This document shows, in pieces, positions 7,466 to 13,360 of a DNA stretch of 13,429 bases. Location of the stretch: NCBI GenBank assembly GCA_016177265.1, contig JACOVP010000051.1, forward strand, positions 1 to 13,429, given 5' to 3'. Origin of the DNA: Candidatus Woesearchaeota archaeon. GTDB lineage: Archaea > Nanobdellota > Nanobdellia > SCGC-AAA011-G17 > UBA489. Position 1 is the stretch's first letter; every line of letters begins with the position of its first letter. The notes below the pieces were generated by a model that saw only the letters and a list, made by a program, of their open reading frames with translations, was not told the DNA's origin and did no database searches. Both the position numbers and the translations under genes were made by a program.

Positions 7466-7476
7466 CTTTTTATATA
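7466..7476 (-). promoter_or_regulatory. TATA box for the winged-helix-like/GGDEF operon
   Basis: Read on the minus strand this is TATATAAAAAG, about 33 nt before the ATG at 7438. That would give a very short leader of about 6-9 nt. It lies in the 89-nt region shared with the divergent regulator gene. Confidence 0.5.
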
Positions 7477-7490
7477 TTGATGTATAATAA

Positions 7491-7505
7491 CGAAAGATTT
7501 AAATA
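7491..7505 (+). promoter_or_regulatory. BRE plus TATA box for the regulator gene at 7528
   Basis: CGAAAGA followed by TTTAAATA is a good archaeal BRE-TATA pair. The TATA centre is 26.5 nt from the ATG at 7528 but only about 17 nt from the in-frame ATG at 7519. This argues that 7528 is the true start of a leaderless mRNA. Confidence 0.65.
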
Positions 7506-7527
7506 GGAGCTCGTTTTAATGAGCAGT

Positions 7528-7860
7528 ATGAAAGAAGCATCCATCTTTTTAGACTACGTAGGAGACACTCCACGAATGAGAATTTTACAGTATTTGATAG
7601 AGGGTCGTGATTTTGACTACACCTTAACTGATTTACTTCATGCTGGGGTCAGTTGGGGGACTTTAAATACCTTGGTTCCTAAACTTTTAGCATTGGGCAT
7701 TGTCGTAAAAACAAGAAAGATTGGAAGAGCTACCCTCTACAAGATTAATCAGGAGAATGTTGCAGTGAAGCAGCTTATTACATTGTATGATCGTTTACTC
7801 CTTAAAAAATTAGAGCAGGTAGAACAAGAAACGAGAAAGCAAGTAGCAGTTTCGGCATAG
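7528..7860 (+). CDS. Winged helix-turn-helix transcriptional regulator
   Basis: A 110-residue ArsR-like archaeal DNA-binding protein. FLDYVGDTPRMRILQYLIEG at about 5-24 is the first helix pair of a winged-helix domain. YTLTDLLHAGVSWGTLNTLVPKLLALGIV at about 29-57 contains the helix-turn-helix and recognition helix. VKTRKIGRATLYKI at about 58-71 is the beta wing. The C-terminus (about 76-110) is a charged helix, LYDRLLLKKLEQVEQETRKQ, probably for dimerisation. No metal-binding cysteines are seen. The ATG at 7519 would add only MSS; the promoter spacing favours 7528. It is divergent from the winged-helix/GGDEF pair across an 89-nt region, so it may control that pair and itself. This is inference from position. 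Confidence 0.8.
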   Translation: MKEASIFLDYVGDTPRMRILQYLIEGRDFDYTLTDLLHAGVSWGTLNTLVPKLLALGIVVKTRKIGRATLYKINQENVAVKQLITLYDRLLLKKLEQVEQETRKQVAVSA

Positions 7861-7899
7861 CCAGGAACTTAGTTATGCGAAAAAATAGTCCTCCAAATC

Positions 7900-7907
7900 T
7901 TTAAATA
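7900..7907 (+). promoter_or_regulatory. TATA box for the primase-like/kae1 operon
   Basis: TTTAAATA is centred 26.5 nt before the ATG at 7930, giving a leaderless start for the first gene of a four-gene unit. Confidence 0.65.
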
Positions 7908-7929
7908 TCTCTCTATTTCCTTCTTTAGC

Positions 7930-8835
7930 ATGGTTTTACAAGACTTGGGTGTTAGGGATCCGTTGCAACCCTTTGGTTTTCTGGATGTCCTCTATTATTA
8001 TGGTCGAGTAGCTCCCCTCTTACGGACTTTTTTGAAGGGAAAATTACTAGCAACCAAAATTCATCTGCCCAAAGGGAATATTCCTTTTTTTCTGAGGAGA
8101 GCGCACATTGATGGACCCTTAAAGATTGATGATCTATTGACTGATGTAGATAGCAACTTATTAAAATTACGAGCCAATGCACTAGCAGATGTTCGCGGAC
8201 AATTGACAGCAACACAACAGAGAATCTGGACGTATTTTGTGCCTAGGAAGTTCATTGACTTTTTCTATGCTACCAATGGAGAGAAGATAGGAGGGCCTTT
8301 AGAGAGGATTTACTTTGACATTGACAGAAAAGGAGTAGGTGTGGATATTGCGCAGGAGGTGACTGTTGCGCTACTTGATGCGATTGCTGAAGATACCCAA
8401 TTTCGAGACATTGTTGGATCATTCAAGTTCTTTGTGCTGTGGACTGGGAATAGCTTTCATGTCTATCTGCTGCTAAAGAAACCCATGTATGCCTCCTATT
8501 ACGAGAAGTTTATAGCCTATACGAAAGATGATCCTTTACGCAGTTTCACTGGGCGGTGGGCTGCGAAGATTGCTAAAGATATCTATACAAAAACTCAGGG
8601 AGGCCATGAAAAAAAACAGGGATGGATAACTATTGATCCGAGCCAGAGCCCTTCTGGAAAGTTAGCACGGTGTCCGTTTTCGTTGCATGTTTCAAGTGCT
8701 GAAGGTTTTGATGGGATTGCACTTCCCATAGATATCAAACGGTTGCGTGACACAACACTTATAAAAGACCTGAAGAGTTATACACCGAAGAAACTATTGG
8801 ATCATCTCGACCACTTTAAGAAATTGCTGCCATGA
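7930..8835 (+). CDS. Archaeo-eukaryotic primase (AEP) family protein, PriS-like
   Basis: AEP enzymes make primers or extend nucleic acids during replication and repair. The 301-residue protein keeps the three AEP catalytic blocks. Motif I is YFDID at 128-132 with D130 and D132. Motif II is GNSFHVYLLL at 173-182 with H177, the S.H-type nucleotide-binding segment. Motif III is ITIDPS at 233-238 with D236, followed by RCPFSLH at 247-253, the R.P.SLH block of PriS-like and LigD-like primases. The zinc-binding cysteines of canonical PriS are absent (only C248), and the protein is shorter than typical PriS, about 350 residues. It leads an operon with kae1, overlapping the next gene by ATGA. No PriL is visible here. 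It could be the replicative PriS of a reduced genome or a repair-type AEP. Confidence 0.8.
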   Translation: MVLQDLGVRDPLQPFGFLDVLYYYGRVAPLLRTFLKGKLLATKIHLPKGNIPFFLRRAHIDGPLKIDDLLTDVDSNLLKLRANALADVRGQLTATQQRIWTYFVPRKFIDFFYATNGEKIGGPLERIYFDIDRKGVGVDIAQEVTVALLDAIAEDTQFRDIVGSFKFFVLWTGNSFHVYLLLKKPMYASYYEKFIAYTKDDPLRSFTGRWAAKIAKDIYTKTQGGHEKKQGWITIDPSQSPSGKLARCPFSLHVSSAEGFDGIALPIDIKRLRDTTLIKDLKSYTPKKLLDHLDHFKKLLP

Positions 8836-9221
8836 AAGACGTTATCTTAACCATGGAAAAATTAACCATAGCCTCTTTTGACCCTAAGGAAGGTAGAGGG
8901 CGCTTTGTCATTCATTTCAGCAAGGATAATGAGCACCACTCCTTTGAAAAGGAGTATACCCTAACACATCCAGAACCCATTGTGGAAGATCTCTTGCGAG
9001 AAGTGAAACAACGCGGAAAAATACACATTGATGATTATGATGATCTGATTGGGAGCATCTTTGTTGTCCGATTACTCAACGAGGATGCTGTGGACGAAAA
9101 ACTGTTCAACTTTTTTGCCCGCCTGTGTGAAAAGATAAAGATGATGAAACATTTAAAAAATCATGCGGAGTACATGAAGCTCTATGATGAGATCAAGATT
9201 AAGGAATTACAACTACGCTAA
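8832..9221 (+). CDS. Conserved-looking hypothetical protein downstream of the primase-like gene
   Basis: I do not recognise this 129-residue acidic/basic protein. The N-half, about residues 9-50, looks beta-rich (KLTIASFDPKEGRGRFVIHF). The middle has an Asp-rich patch, HIDDYDDLIG at about 65-74. The C-half is helical and lysine-rich (FFARLCEKIKMMKHLKNHAE). There is no signal peptide or membrane segment. The start overlaps the primase-like stop by ATGA, so translation is probably coupled; an in-frame ATG seven codons later (8853) is the alternative start. Position suggests a partner of the primase-like protein, but no PriL or GINS signature is seen, so no function is assigned. Confidence 0.65.
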   Translation: MKDVILTMEKLTIASFDPKEGRGRFVIHFSKDNEHHSFEKEYTLTHPEPIVEDLLREVKQRGKIHIDDYDDLIGSIFVVRLLNEDAVDEKLFNFFARLCEKIKMMKHLKNHAEYMKLYDEIKIKELQLR

Positions 9222-9562
9222 TGGTCCAACGATCTTTTTTTGACAGGAAACTTAATATGTCAGCACAGGTAGCACCTCGTGTGACTCCTTCGCTTGATGA
9301 TCTTGCAGACAGATTGATTGCTACAGAAACTGATCTTGCCCAGGTGCATCATATCTTATCTCTCGTTATTCACCAGTATCTTGAGCAACCGAAGGTTTAT
9401 TGGGAGGGAGAGATTCTTAAGGTTGATGGCAGAGAAGGTCGATACTATCGTACGCTTACCTTCACCCCTCGCACCCTCTCTAAGGGGCAACATAGAATAA
9501 AGGATATTCATGTTTCTAGCACTCGAACGACGACGTATACTCCTGAAGGATATTCATCATGA
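9221..9562 (+). CDS. Hypothetical protein between primase-like operon genes and kae1
   Basis: A 113-residue unknown. It has a helical middle (LDDLADRLIATETDLAQVHHILSLVI split across about 25-50) and a C-terminal basic segment rich in Tyr, Arg and Thr, with VYWEGEILKV and GRYYRTLTF suggesting beta strands. It has no cysteine and no membrane segment. The first ATG shares its A with the upstream stop (TAATG). A second in-frame ATG at 9257 (MSAQVAPRV) has AGGAAA 6 nt upstream and may be the real start, giving 101 residues. Its end overlaps kae1 by ATGA. It does not resemble Pcc1, Cgi121 or Bud32, the other KEOPS subunits, so a KEOPS role is only a positional guess. Confidence 0.6.
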   Translation: MVQRSFFDRKLNMSAQVAPRVTPSLDDLADRLIATETDLAQVHHILSLVIHQYLEQPKVYWEGEILKVDGREGRYYRTLTFTPRTLSKGQHRIKDIHVSSTRTTTYTPEGYSS

Positions 9563-10548
9563 TAGTTCTTGGCATTGAATCTACGGCGCACACGTTTGGT
9601 GCTGCCATTGTAAACAAGAAAGGACAAGTCCTGAGCGACGTACGTGATATTTTTACCACGACAACGGGCGGGATGATTCCGACACAGGTTGCTGAACACC
9701 ATACACAAGTTGCAGATAGTGTGATTACGAAAGCGTTTGCTGATGCTAAGGTCAATCATGTTGATTTGGTAGTGTATTCTCGTGGACCTGGGCTAGCGCC
9801 GTGCTTGCATGTTGGGATAGCAAAAGCAAAGGAATATGCGAAATCTTTTGGTTGTGATATCATTGGAGCGAATCATCCGATGGCACATTTGACCTCGGGT
9901 TTATTATTTACGGAAGCACAAGACCCTGTCATGCTCTATTTGAGTGGGGCAAATACACAAATCATTGCTCTTGAAGCTGGTAAGTATCGAGTGTTTGGTG
10001 AAACTGAAGACGTAGGATTGGGGAATGCGCTGGATAAGTTTGCTCGTACTCTAGGCTTAGGATTTCCAGGTGGACCACAGATTGAGCAATTAGCGCTGCA
10101 AGGAAAGTGGATTGAATTGCCTTACACTGTAAAAGGGATGGACGTTGCTTTTTCAGGGATTATTACCAGAGTAACACAGTTAGCTAAAAAAGGAGTGGCA
10201 AAGGAAGATTTATGCTATTCCTTACAGGAAGTATTCTTCAGCATGATTACGGAAGTCACAGAACGGGCGATGGCGCATCTCAATAAACAAGAAGTGTTAT
10301 TGATTGGGGGAGTTGCTGCTAATAAGCGATTGTGCAGTATGCTAGGGACTATGTGCAAGGCGCGCGGGGCAACATTCTTCGCAGTTCCCATGCAGTATGC
10401 TGGTGACAATGGAGCGATGATTGCGTGGCAGGGGTTATTGGAGTATCATGCGGGCAGACGGGAGAAAAAGCTAGATATTTATCCCTATGAACGGTGTGAT
10501 GAGATTGATGTGATCTGGAAGAGCGCTAAGCCACCTTTGTCAAAGTGA
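9559..10548 (+). CDS. kae1: Kae1/TsaD-family tRNA N6-threonylcarbamoyladenosine transferase
   Basis: Kae1 is the catalytic subunit of the KEOPS complex that makes t6A37 on ANN-decoding tRNAs. The 329-residue protein has the ASKHA fold. GIESTAHTFG at 5-14 is the archaeal-type phosphate-1 motif. HPMAH at 106-110 gives metal ligands H106 and H110. SRGPGLAPCLHVG spans 74-86, GGVAAN 250-255, and GDNGAMIAW at 282-290 contains the third metal ligand D283. Length matches stand-alone archaeal Kae1, and no Bud32 kinase is fused. One small oddity is LSGANTQ at 128-134, where SGGNTQ is usual. It is the last gene of the primase-like operon, starting in an ATGA overlap, and its 3' end overlaps the convergent gene by 23 nt. 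Confidence 0.93.
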   Translation: MIVLGIESTAHTFGAAIVNKKGQVLSDVRDIFTTTTGGMIPTQVAEHHTQVADSVITKAFADAKVNHVDLVVYSRGPGLAPCLHVGIAKAKEYAKSFGCDIIGANHPMAHLTSGLLFTEAQDPVMLYLSGANTQIIALEAGKYRVFGETEDVGLGNALDKFARTLGLGFPGGPQIEQLALQGKWIELPYTVKGMDVAFSGIITRVTQLAKKGVAKEDLCYSLQEVFFSMITEVTERAMAHLNKQEVLLIGGVAANKRLCSMLGTMCKARGATFFAVPMQYAGDNGAMIAWQGLLEYHAGRREKKLDIYPYERCDEIDVIWKSAKPPLSK

Positions 10549-11719
10549 ACCTTGCTCGTGTTGTTGCTGTCTGTAGTGAACCTTCTAGGTGATAGCTGTT
10601 GGCTGTGAAATCAAAGATTGGGTTTTTTCCAGACACCTTTTTCTTTGCGCGTCCAGCGAACTTCATGAGGAAACGATTGATGTGCTCTGCAGATGGATAA
10701 GTGATATTAGTCTTCAATACTTGGTTATTTCTGATAATAGTAACTGGGCTGTTTTCTCCCTCGCACATAATCTTGGTAATGGCATCGTCGTGGAACAACG
10801 GTTCTATCCAACCAGATTGCAAGAGATGCTTGACTAGGTAATATTTCATCTTGAGGTATTCATTGTCATCATTTTTCTGCATGGAAAAGTGCATTTTCTT
10901 AGCAGCTTTCCAGATTTTTTTATTGAGCTTCTTTTTCTTTGCCAGTTTCTTTTCTTTTCCTGAGAATTTTTTCCTTAACAGAGTAATCATATTGATCTCT
11001 TCTGGCGCTAATGCAGGTTCTGTAACTGTATAGATATTATCCTGGATGGTAACTGATACTATGGGCTTTTTTGATTCTGCATCGACAATTAATGCAATGG
11101 GCGGTTCTGCTCCTGGTGGTACTGTGACTGCTATTGGTGGTTTTAGTTGTGGTGTTGGAGCTGGGGGTGCTGGAAGAGGCGGTGCAAATTGCGGATTTGT
11201 TTGTGCATTTTGTGCTTCTGGAGACAATGGTAATTTATACTGTGTGAATGAATCTGGAGTAAATGCTAGCGTTTCATCTGTCGGCAACTTTGGCAATGGT
11301 TGCACTTCTGGCGGTTTTGGCGGAAGACCTGAAGGAAGAAACGTATCTTTTGGTTGCTGTAGTGTTGGCTGCGCAGTTGGAGGTTGTTCCTGTGGCACAG
11401 CTTGCTGGATCGGTGGAGGAGGCATGACTGGTGTATAGTACGTCGGTTGTGGCACTACCATTACCATGGGCTGGGGAAAGGGATGTCTTTCTAATCTTCT
11501 TAATTGTGCGAATGCATCGGTTTGTTGTACTGACTGTTGGTGTTGTGGTTGTTTATACCATCGTCGTGCTGTCGCTTGCACAAGCGCACGGGTAAATTTT
11601 TTGACAACCATATTATCTTTTTTTTGCACTGGCTTGTCTAATTCCTTGAGAATACTCTGCACTTTATTGTGCAATTCCCCTTCTAATTCATCCACAAGAA
11701 AATGGATCTCGTCTTCCAT
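10526..11719 (-). CDS. Proline-rich protein with a secretion/pilus ATPase N-domain but no P-loop
   Basis: This 397-residue protein has three parts. Residues 1-75 are charged and helical. Residues 79 to about 210 are a long Pro/Gln/Ala-rich, probably disordered linker with runs such as VMPPPPIQQ and PAPPAPTP. Residues 249-275 are lysine-rich. Residues about 285-397 match the N-terminal domain of type II/IV secretion ATPases (TadA/CpaF, FlaI, VirB11): SGWIEPLFHDDAITKIMCEG at 302-321, then NNQVLKT, then NPIFDF near 366-371 and FTLTKV at the end. In those ATPases the Walker A domain follows directly; here the protein stops. It is cytoplasmic by sequence. It follows the coiled-coil gene with a TAATG overlap. 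It may be a regulatory or decoy subunit of a pilus or archaellum ATPase; a family of truncated origin is the alternative. Confidence 0.7.
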   Translation of the reverse strand: MEDEIHFLVDELEGELHNKVQSILKELDKPVQKKDNMVVKKFTRALVQATARRWYKQPQHQQSVQQTDAFAQLRRLERHPFPQPMVMVVPQPTYYTPVMPPPPIQQAVPQEQPPTAQPTLQQPKDTFLPSGLPPKPPEVQPLPKLPTDETLAFTPDSFTQYKLPLSPEAQNAQTNPQFAPPLPAPPAPTPQLKPPIAVTVPPGAEPPIALIVDAESKKPIVSVTIQDNIYTVTEPALAPEEINMITLLRKKFSGKEKKLAKKKKLNKKIWKAAKKMHFSMQKNDDNEYLKMKYYLVKHLLQSGWIEPLFHDDAITKIMCEGENSPVTIIRNNQVLKTNITYPSAEHINRFLMKFAGRAKKKVSGKNPIFDFTANSYHLEGSLQTATTRARFTLTKVA

Positions 11720-12045
11720 TATGGATAGCCTGGTTTTTGTTGGAATGAGGACAATGGTGTTGGTTGTCGCTCACGAATATACCTTTCAATAGACAATAAA
11801 CCACGGGCAATGGTCTTGTTTTGGTCCAATAGGTCTTGCAATTGTGTCTTTAATGAGCCTGCATCATCTGTTGTTGAGATATTGCGCGCAGCATCCTCAA
11901 AGAGGGAGAGCATACGGTCCATGCGTGTAGTGAGATTGTTCATTTTATCAATTAATTCCACAGTTATCTTTTGGAGCTCAATATTCATACGGGCTAATTC
12001 TTGGGCTGTAGAAAGTGGATTACTTCCTCCTTTTTGGAATGGCAT
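11719..12045 (-). CDS. Small coiled-coil protein, partner of the P-loop-less ATPase-domain protein
   Basis: A 108-residue protein, mostly helical between two flexible ends. Residues about 13-55 (AQELARMNIELQKITVELI, then DKMNNLTTRMDRMLSLFEDA) and about 64-92 (LKTQLQDLLDQNKTIARGL, then LSIERYIRERQ) carry heptad-like spacing of Leu, Ile and Met typical of coiled coils. The C-terminal tail is Pro/Gln-rich. There is no membrane segment or cysteine. It starts 5 nt after the SD motif AGAGGTG and shares one base with the next gene (TAATG), which indicates coupled expression. The pattern recalls small helical accessory proteins of archaeal surface-appendage loci, but no specific family is claimed. 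Confidence 0.65.
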   Translation of the reverse strand: MPFQKGGSNPLSTAQELARMNIELQKITVELIDKMNNLTTRMDRMLSLFEDAARNISTTDDAGSLKTQLQDLLDQNKTIARGLLSIERYIRERQPTPLSSFQQKPGYP

Positions 12046-12050
12046 TTTGG

Positions 12051-12057
12051 CACCTCT
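12051..12057 (-). promoter_or_regulatory. Shine-Dalgarno site for the coiled-coil gene
   Basis: AGAGGTG on the minus strand lies 5 nt before the ATG at 12045. With the TATA box at 12077-12084 the leader would begin close to this site and be about 9-13 nt long. Confidence 0.65.
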
Positions 12058-12076
12058 AGTTTTTGATAGCGAATGA

Positions 12077-12084
12077 TTATAAAA
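12077..12084 (-). promoter_or_regulatory. TATA box for the coiled-coil/ATPase-domain operon
   Basis: TTTTATAA on the minus strand is centred about 35 nt before the ATG at 12045, in the 47-nt gap after the GNAT gene. It indicates a transcription unit separate from the acetyltransferase. Confidence 0.5.
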
Positions 12085-12092
12085 AGCTTTCT

Positions 12093-12656
12093 CTATCGCA
12101 GTCGCAGCTTTTGCAATCGACCAGAAGTTTCCTCTTCTATCTCCTGCACTTTTTTGACGTCTTCTAACTTCTGCTTTAAATCAACCTGCTTTTCTTCTTT
12201 CTCCCTGAAAAACTGGCTCATCAACAGTAAGTGCTCTCCTTCTTTGAAATGGTCTTTTAAGTAGCCTTCCAGTTCAAAGCCAACCTTCTCTAGGAAAAAA
12301 CGATAGGGCTGAAAGATAAGGGCATATATTTTTCTCACTTGATTTCTCTTTGCAAAATCCATGATATATTCTAGCAATTTTTTGCCATAGCCTTTTCTTC
12401 TGTACTCCTTTTTCACTACCAAATCACGGATTTCTGCAACATCTCCTTCGTAGATAACTACTGCGATAATTCCTACTATTTTGTCTTGCTCTTTGAGGAC
12501 AAAGGATTGATCTTTCTTGATCTCTGTTTTGTGACCATTGGTAAGATAATTTAATGTCCATTCTTGGCTGTAGTCCATGCCACGCTCTTTCCAGTAGTTT
12601 CTGAGCAAGGTAGCTATAGCAGGCAAGTCTTCACTCTCTAGCTTTTTGATCTCCAT
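12093..12656 (-). CDS. GNAT-family N-acetyltransferase with a C-terminal coiled coil
   Basis: GNAT enzymes transfer an acetyl group from acetyl-CoA to an amine. In this 187-residue protein the GNAT core is about residues 1-150: VGIIAVVIYEG at 61-71 and AEIRDLVVKKEYRRKGYGKKLL at 74-95 form strand 4 and the acetyl-CoA pyrophosphate loop (R86-x-x-G89-x-G91 arrangement). KIYALIF at 109-115 and FFLEKVGFE at 120-128 are the closing segments. From residue 150 a charged helix (REKEEKQVDL onward) extends to the end, an unusual tail for a small GNAT and probably a coiled coil. The substrate is unknown; the arrangement resembles ArgA/RimI-like N-acetyltransferases only in general. A TATA box about 37 nt and GGGGGAG 3 nt upstream precede the ATG. 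Confidence 0.85.
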   Translation of the reverse strand: MEIKKLESEDLPAIATLLRNYWKERGMDYSQEWTLNYLTNGHKTEIKKDQSFVLKEQDKIVGIIAVVIYEGDVAEIRDLVVKKEYRRKGYGKKLLEYIMDFAKRNQVRKIYALIFQPYRFFLEKVGFELEGYLKDHFKEGEHLLLMSQFFREKEEKQVDLKQKLEDVKKVQEIEEETSGRLQKLRLR

Positions 12657-12689
12657 ATACTCCCCCTAAAGGAGGTAAGGTGAAGTATT

Positions 12690-12697
12690 ATTTAAAG
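12690..12697 (-). promoter_or_regulatory. TATA box for the GNAT gene
   Basis: CTTTAAAT on the minus strand is centred 37.5 nt before the ATG at 12656. The predicted transcript would start near 12667, just before the GGGGGAG at 12660-12666. Confidence 0.5.
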
Positions 12698-12830
12698 ATT
12701 CTGCTTGCTTGGGCTGTGTGTCTATAGATGGTGGGTTTGCATTACCAACACGTTTCCTCAGTTGCATTCCAGCACGGATAGAATAAAGACTGGCGAGAGG
12801 TTTCTATAGTAACTTGATAGTGGTGAATAA
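12698..12830. other. Intergenic stretch with no recognised feature
   Basis: The middle of the 225-nt gap between the GNAT gene and the gene at 12882. It looks richer in G and C than the promoter segments on either side and contains a short hairpin, TGGT with ACCA around GGGTTTGCATT. I found no tRNA cloverleaf, box C/D pair or open reading frame of note. A small RNA cannot be excluded. Confidence 0.3.
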
Positions 12831-12847
12831 CCGAAAGCTTTATAAAG
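12831..12847 (+). promoter_or_regulatory. BRE plus TATA box for the gene at 12882
   Basis: CCGAAAG then CTTTATAAAG, the clearest archaeal promoter of the window. The TATA centre at 12842.5 predicts a start near 12869, right at the Shine-Dalgarno site, giving a leader of about 13 nt. Confidence 0.7.
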
Positions 12848-12867
12848 GAAAGCGTTATACTATATTC

Positions 12868-12875
12868 AAGGAGGA
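12868..12875 (+). promoter_or_regulatory. Strong Shine-Dalgarno site
   Basis: AAGGAGGA lies 6 nt before the ATG at 12882. It is the strongest ribosome-binding site on the plus strand and contrasts with the leaderless plus-strand genes to its left. Confidence 0.75.
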
Positions 12876-12881
12876 ATCAAA

Positions 12882-13202
12882 ATGGCAAAACAAACATTTC
12901 AATATGAAACAAACAGCAATGCTGCTCCATTTGTAAGCGATACAGGAAGAGGTTTTATAGAAGCAGCTGACCCAATGGTAGCATTGGAAGATGTTGTTAA
13001 AACATACGACCACCCTGCTGGTTTGTTTGCGGCTGTAATAAGAGCACCAACACCAGAAAATCCAATTTTGGCGAGGTATCTTTCAGCAAGAGCAGCAACA
13101 CAAGAAGCAGCTCCATGTGGTTTAACACAATGGAAACAAGATGGATTGTATGTTAATGACAAGAAAGTATCTGAAAGAAAAGAAAGATACGAGCTTGTTT
13201 AA
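12882..13202 (+). CDS. Small protein of unknown function with strong expression signals
   Basis: A 106-residue soluble protein I do not recognise. The central part is the most structured: GFIEAADPMVALEDVVKTYD at about 24-43 and HPAGLFAAVIRA at 44-55. It reads as a strand, a helix and a second strand, a compact alpha/beta unit. ENPILARYLSARAATQEAA at about 59-77 is helical. One cysteine lies in APCGLTQW. There is no signal peptide or membrane segment. A BRE-TATA pair, a strong SD at 6 nt spacing and a long T-rich terminator mark it as a well-expressed monocistronic gene. Codon choice looks shifted to GCA, ACA and CCA relative to its neighbours. It might be acquired or simply highly expressed; nothing decides this here. 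Confidence 0.7.
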   Translation: MAKQTFQYETNSNAAPFVSDTGRGFIEAADPMVALEDVVKTYDHPAGLFAAVIRAPTPENPILARYLSARAATQEAAPCGLTQWKQDGLYVNDKKVSERKERYELV

Positions 13203-13210
13203 CAATAAAC

Positions 13211-13235
13211 TTTTTTGTTTTATTTTTTTATTTTT
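13211..13235 (+). terminator. T-rich archaeal terminator
   Basis: Just after the stop at 13202 there are runs of six, four, seven and five T separated by single bases or pairs. Archaeal RNA polymerase stops at such T-tracts without needing a hairpin. Confidence 0.65.
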
Positions 13236-13294
13236 CGGCAATTTCGTTAAAATTTTGTTAGTTGAAGTTGTGAAACAATTTCAAAATTTCTTTT

Positions 13295-13313
13295 TCGTTT
13301 ATAATTTAAACGA
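13295..13313. repeat. Perfect 7-bp inverted repeat enclosing a TATA-like core
   Basis: TCGTTTA, spacer TAATT, TAAACGA: a perfect palindrome with a 5-nt centre. Because the centre reads TTATAATTTAAA it may be a promoter covered by an operator for a gene beyond the right edge, or part of the repeat-rich tail. Confidence 0.55.
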
Positions 13314-13328
13314 AGACAACAACATTGA

Positions 13329-13360
13329 GAATTTTCGGTAGCGAAGCGGAGGAAAAATTC
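13329..13360. repeat. Nested hairpin-forming repeat, REP-like
   Basis: GAATTTTC (13329-13336) pairs with GAAAAATTC (13352-13360) with one bulged A. The 15-nt loop holds GCGAAGC at 13341-13347, a sequence known to fold into an unusually stable DNA mini-hairpin. No open reading frame with a convincing start spans it. Whether it recurs elsewhere in the genome cannot be seen from here. Confidence 0.5.

Noticed and set aside
7489..7515. AACGA ... TCGTT inverted repeat around the regulator's TATA box
   Set aside because: Arms of only 5 bp with a 17-nt spacer are easily due to chance; not listed as an operator.
11046..11438. Gly/Cys-rich 130-residue reading frame on the plus strand
   Set aside because: It is the antisense shadow of the proline/glutamine-rich linker of the minus-strand ATPase-domain gene; Pro codons read backwards as Gly. 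It has no promoter or ribosome-binding site of its own.
12671..12727. GGAGGT followed by GTG and a 15-codon reading frame on the plus strand
   Set aside because: The spacing to GTG is only 3 nt, the peptide is tiny, and the purine run is next to the GNAT leader on the other strand, so chance is the simpler reading.
12725..12790. Possible tRNA or box C/D RNA around GGTTTGCATTACC
   Set aside because: No cloverleaf, no T-loop consensus and no paired C and D boxes could be assembled; only a 4-bp hairpin remains.
12899..13162. 87-residue minus-strand frame opposite the gene at 12882
   Set aside because: The plus-strand frame has a BRE-TATA pair, an SD site and a terminator; the minus-strand frame has none and is in effect its mirror.
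13141..13341. 66-residue plus-strand frame running off the end of the 106-residue gene
   Set aside because: It starts inside the preceding gene in another frame and is mostly a Phe/Leu/Asn reading of the T-rich terminator and AT-rich tail.
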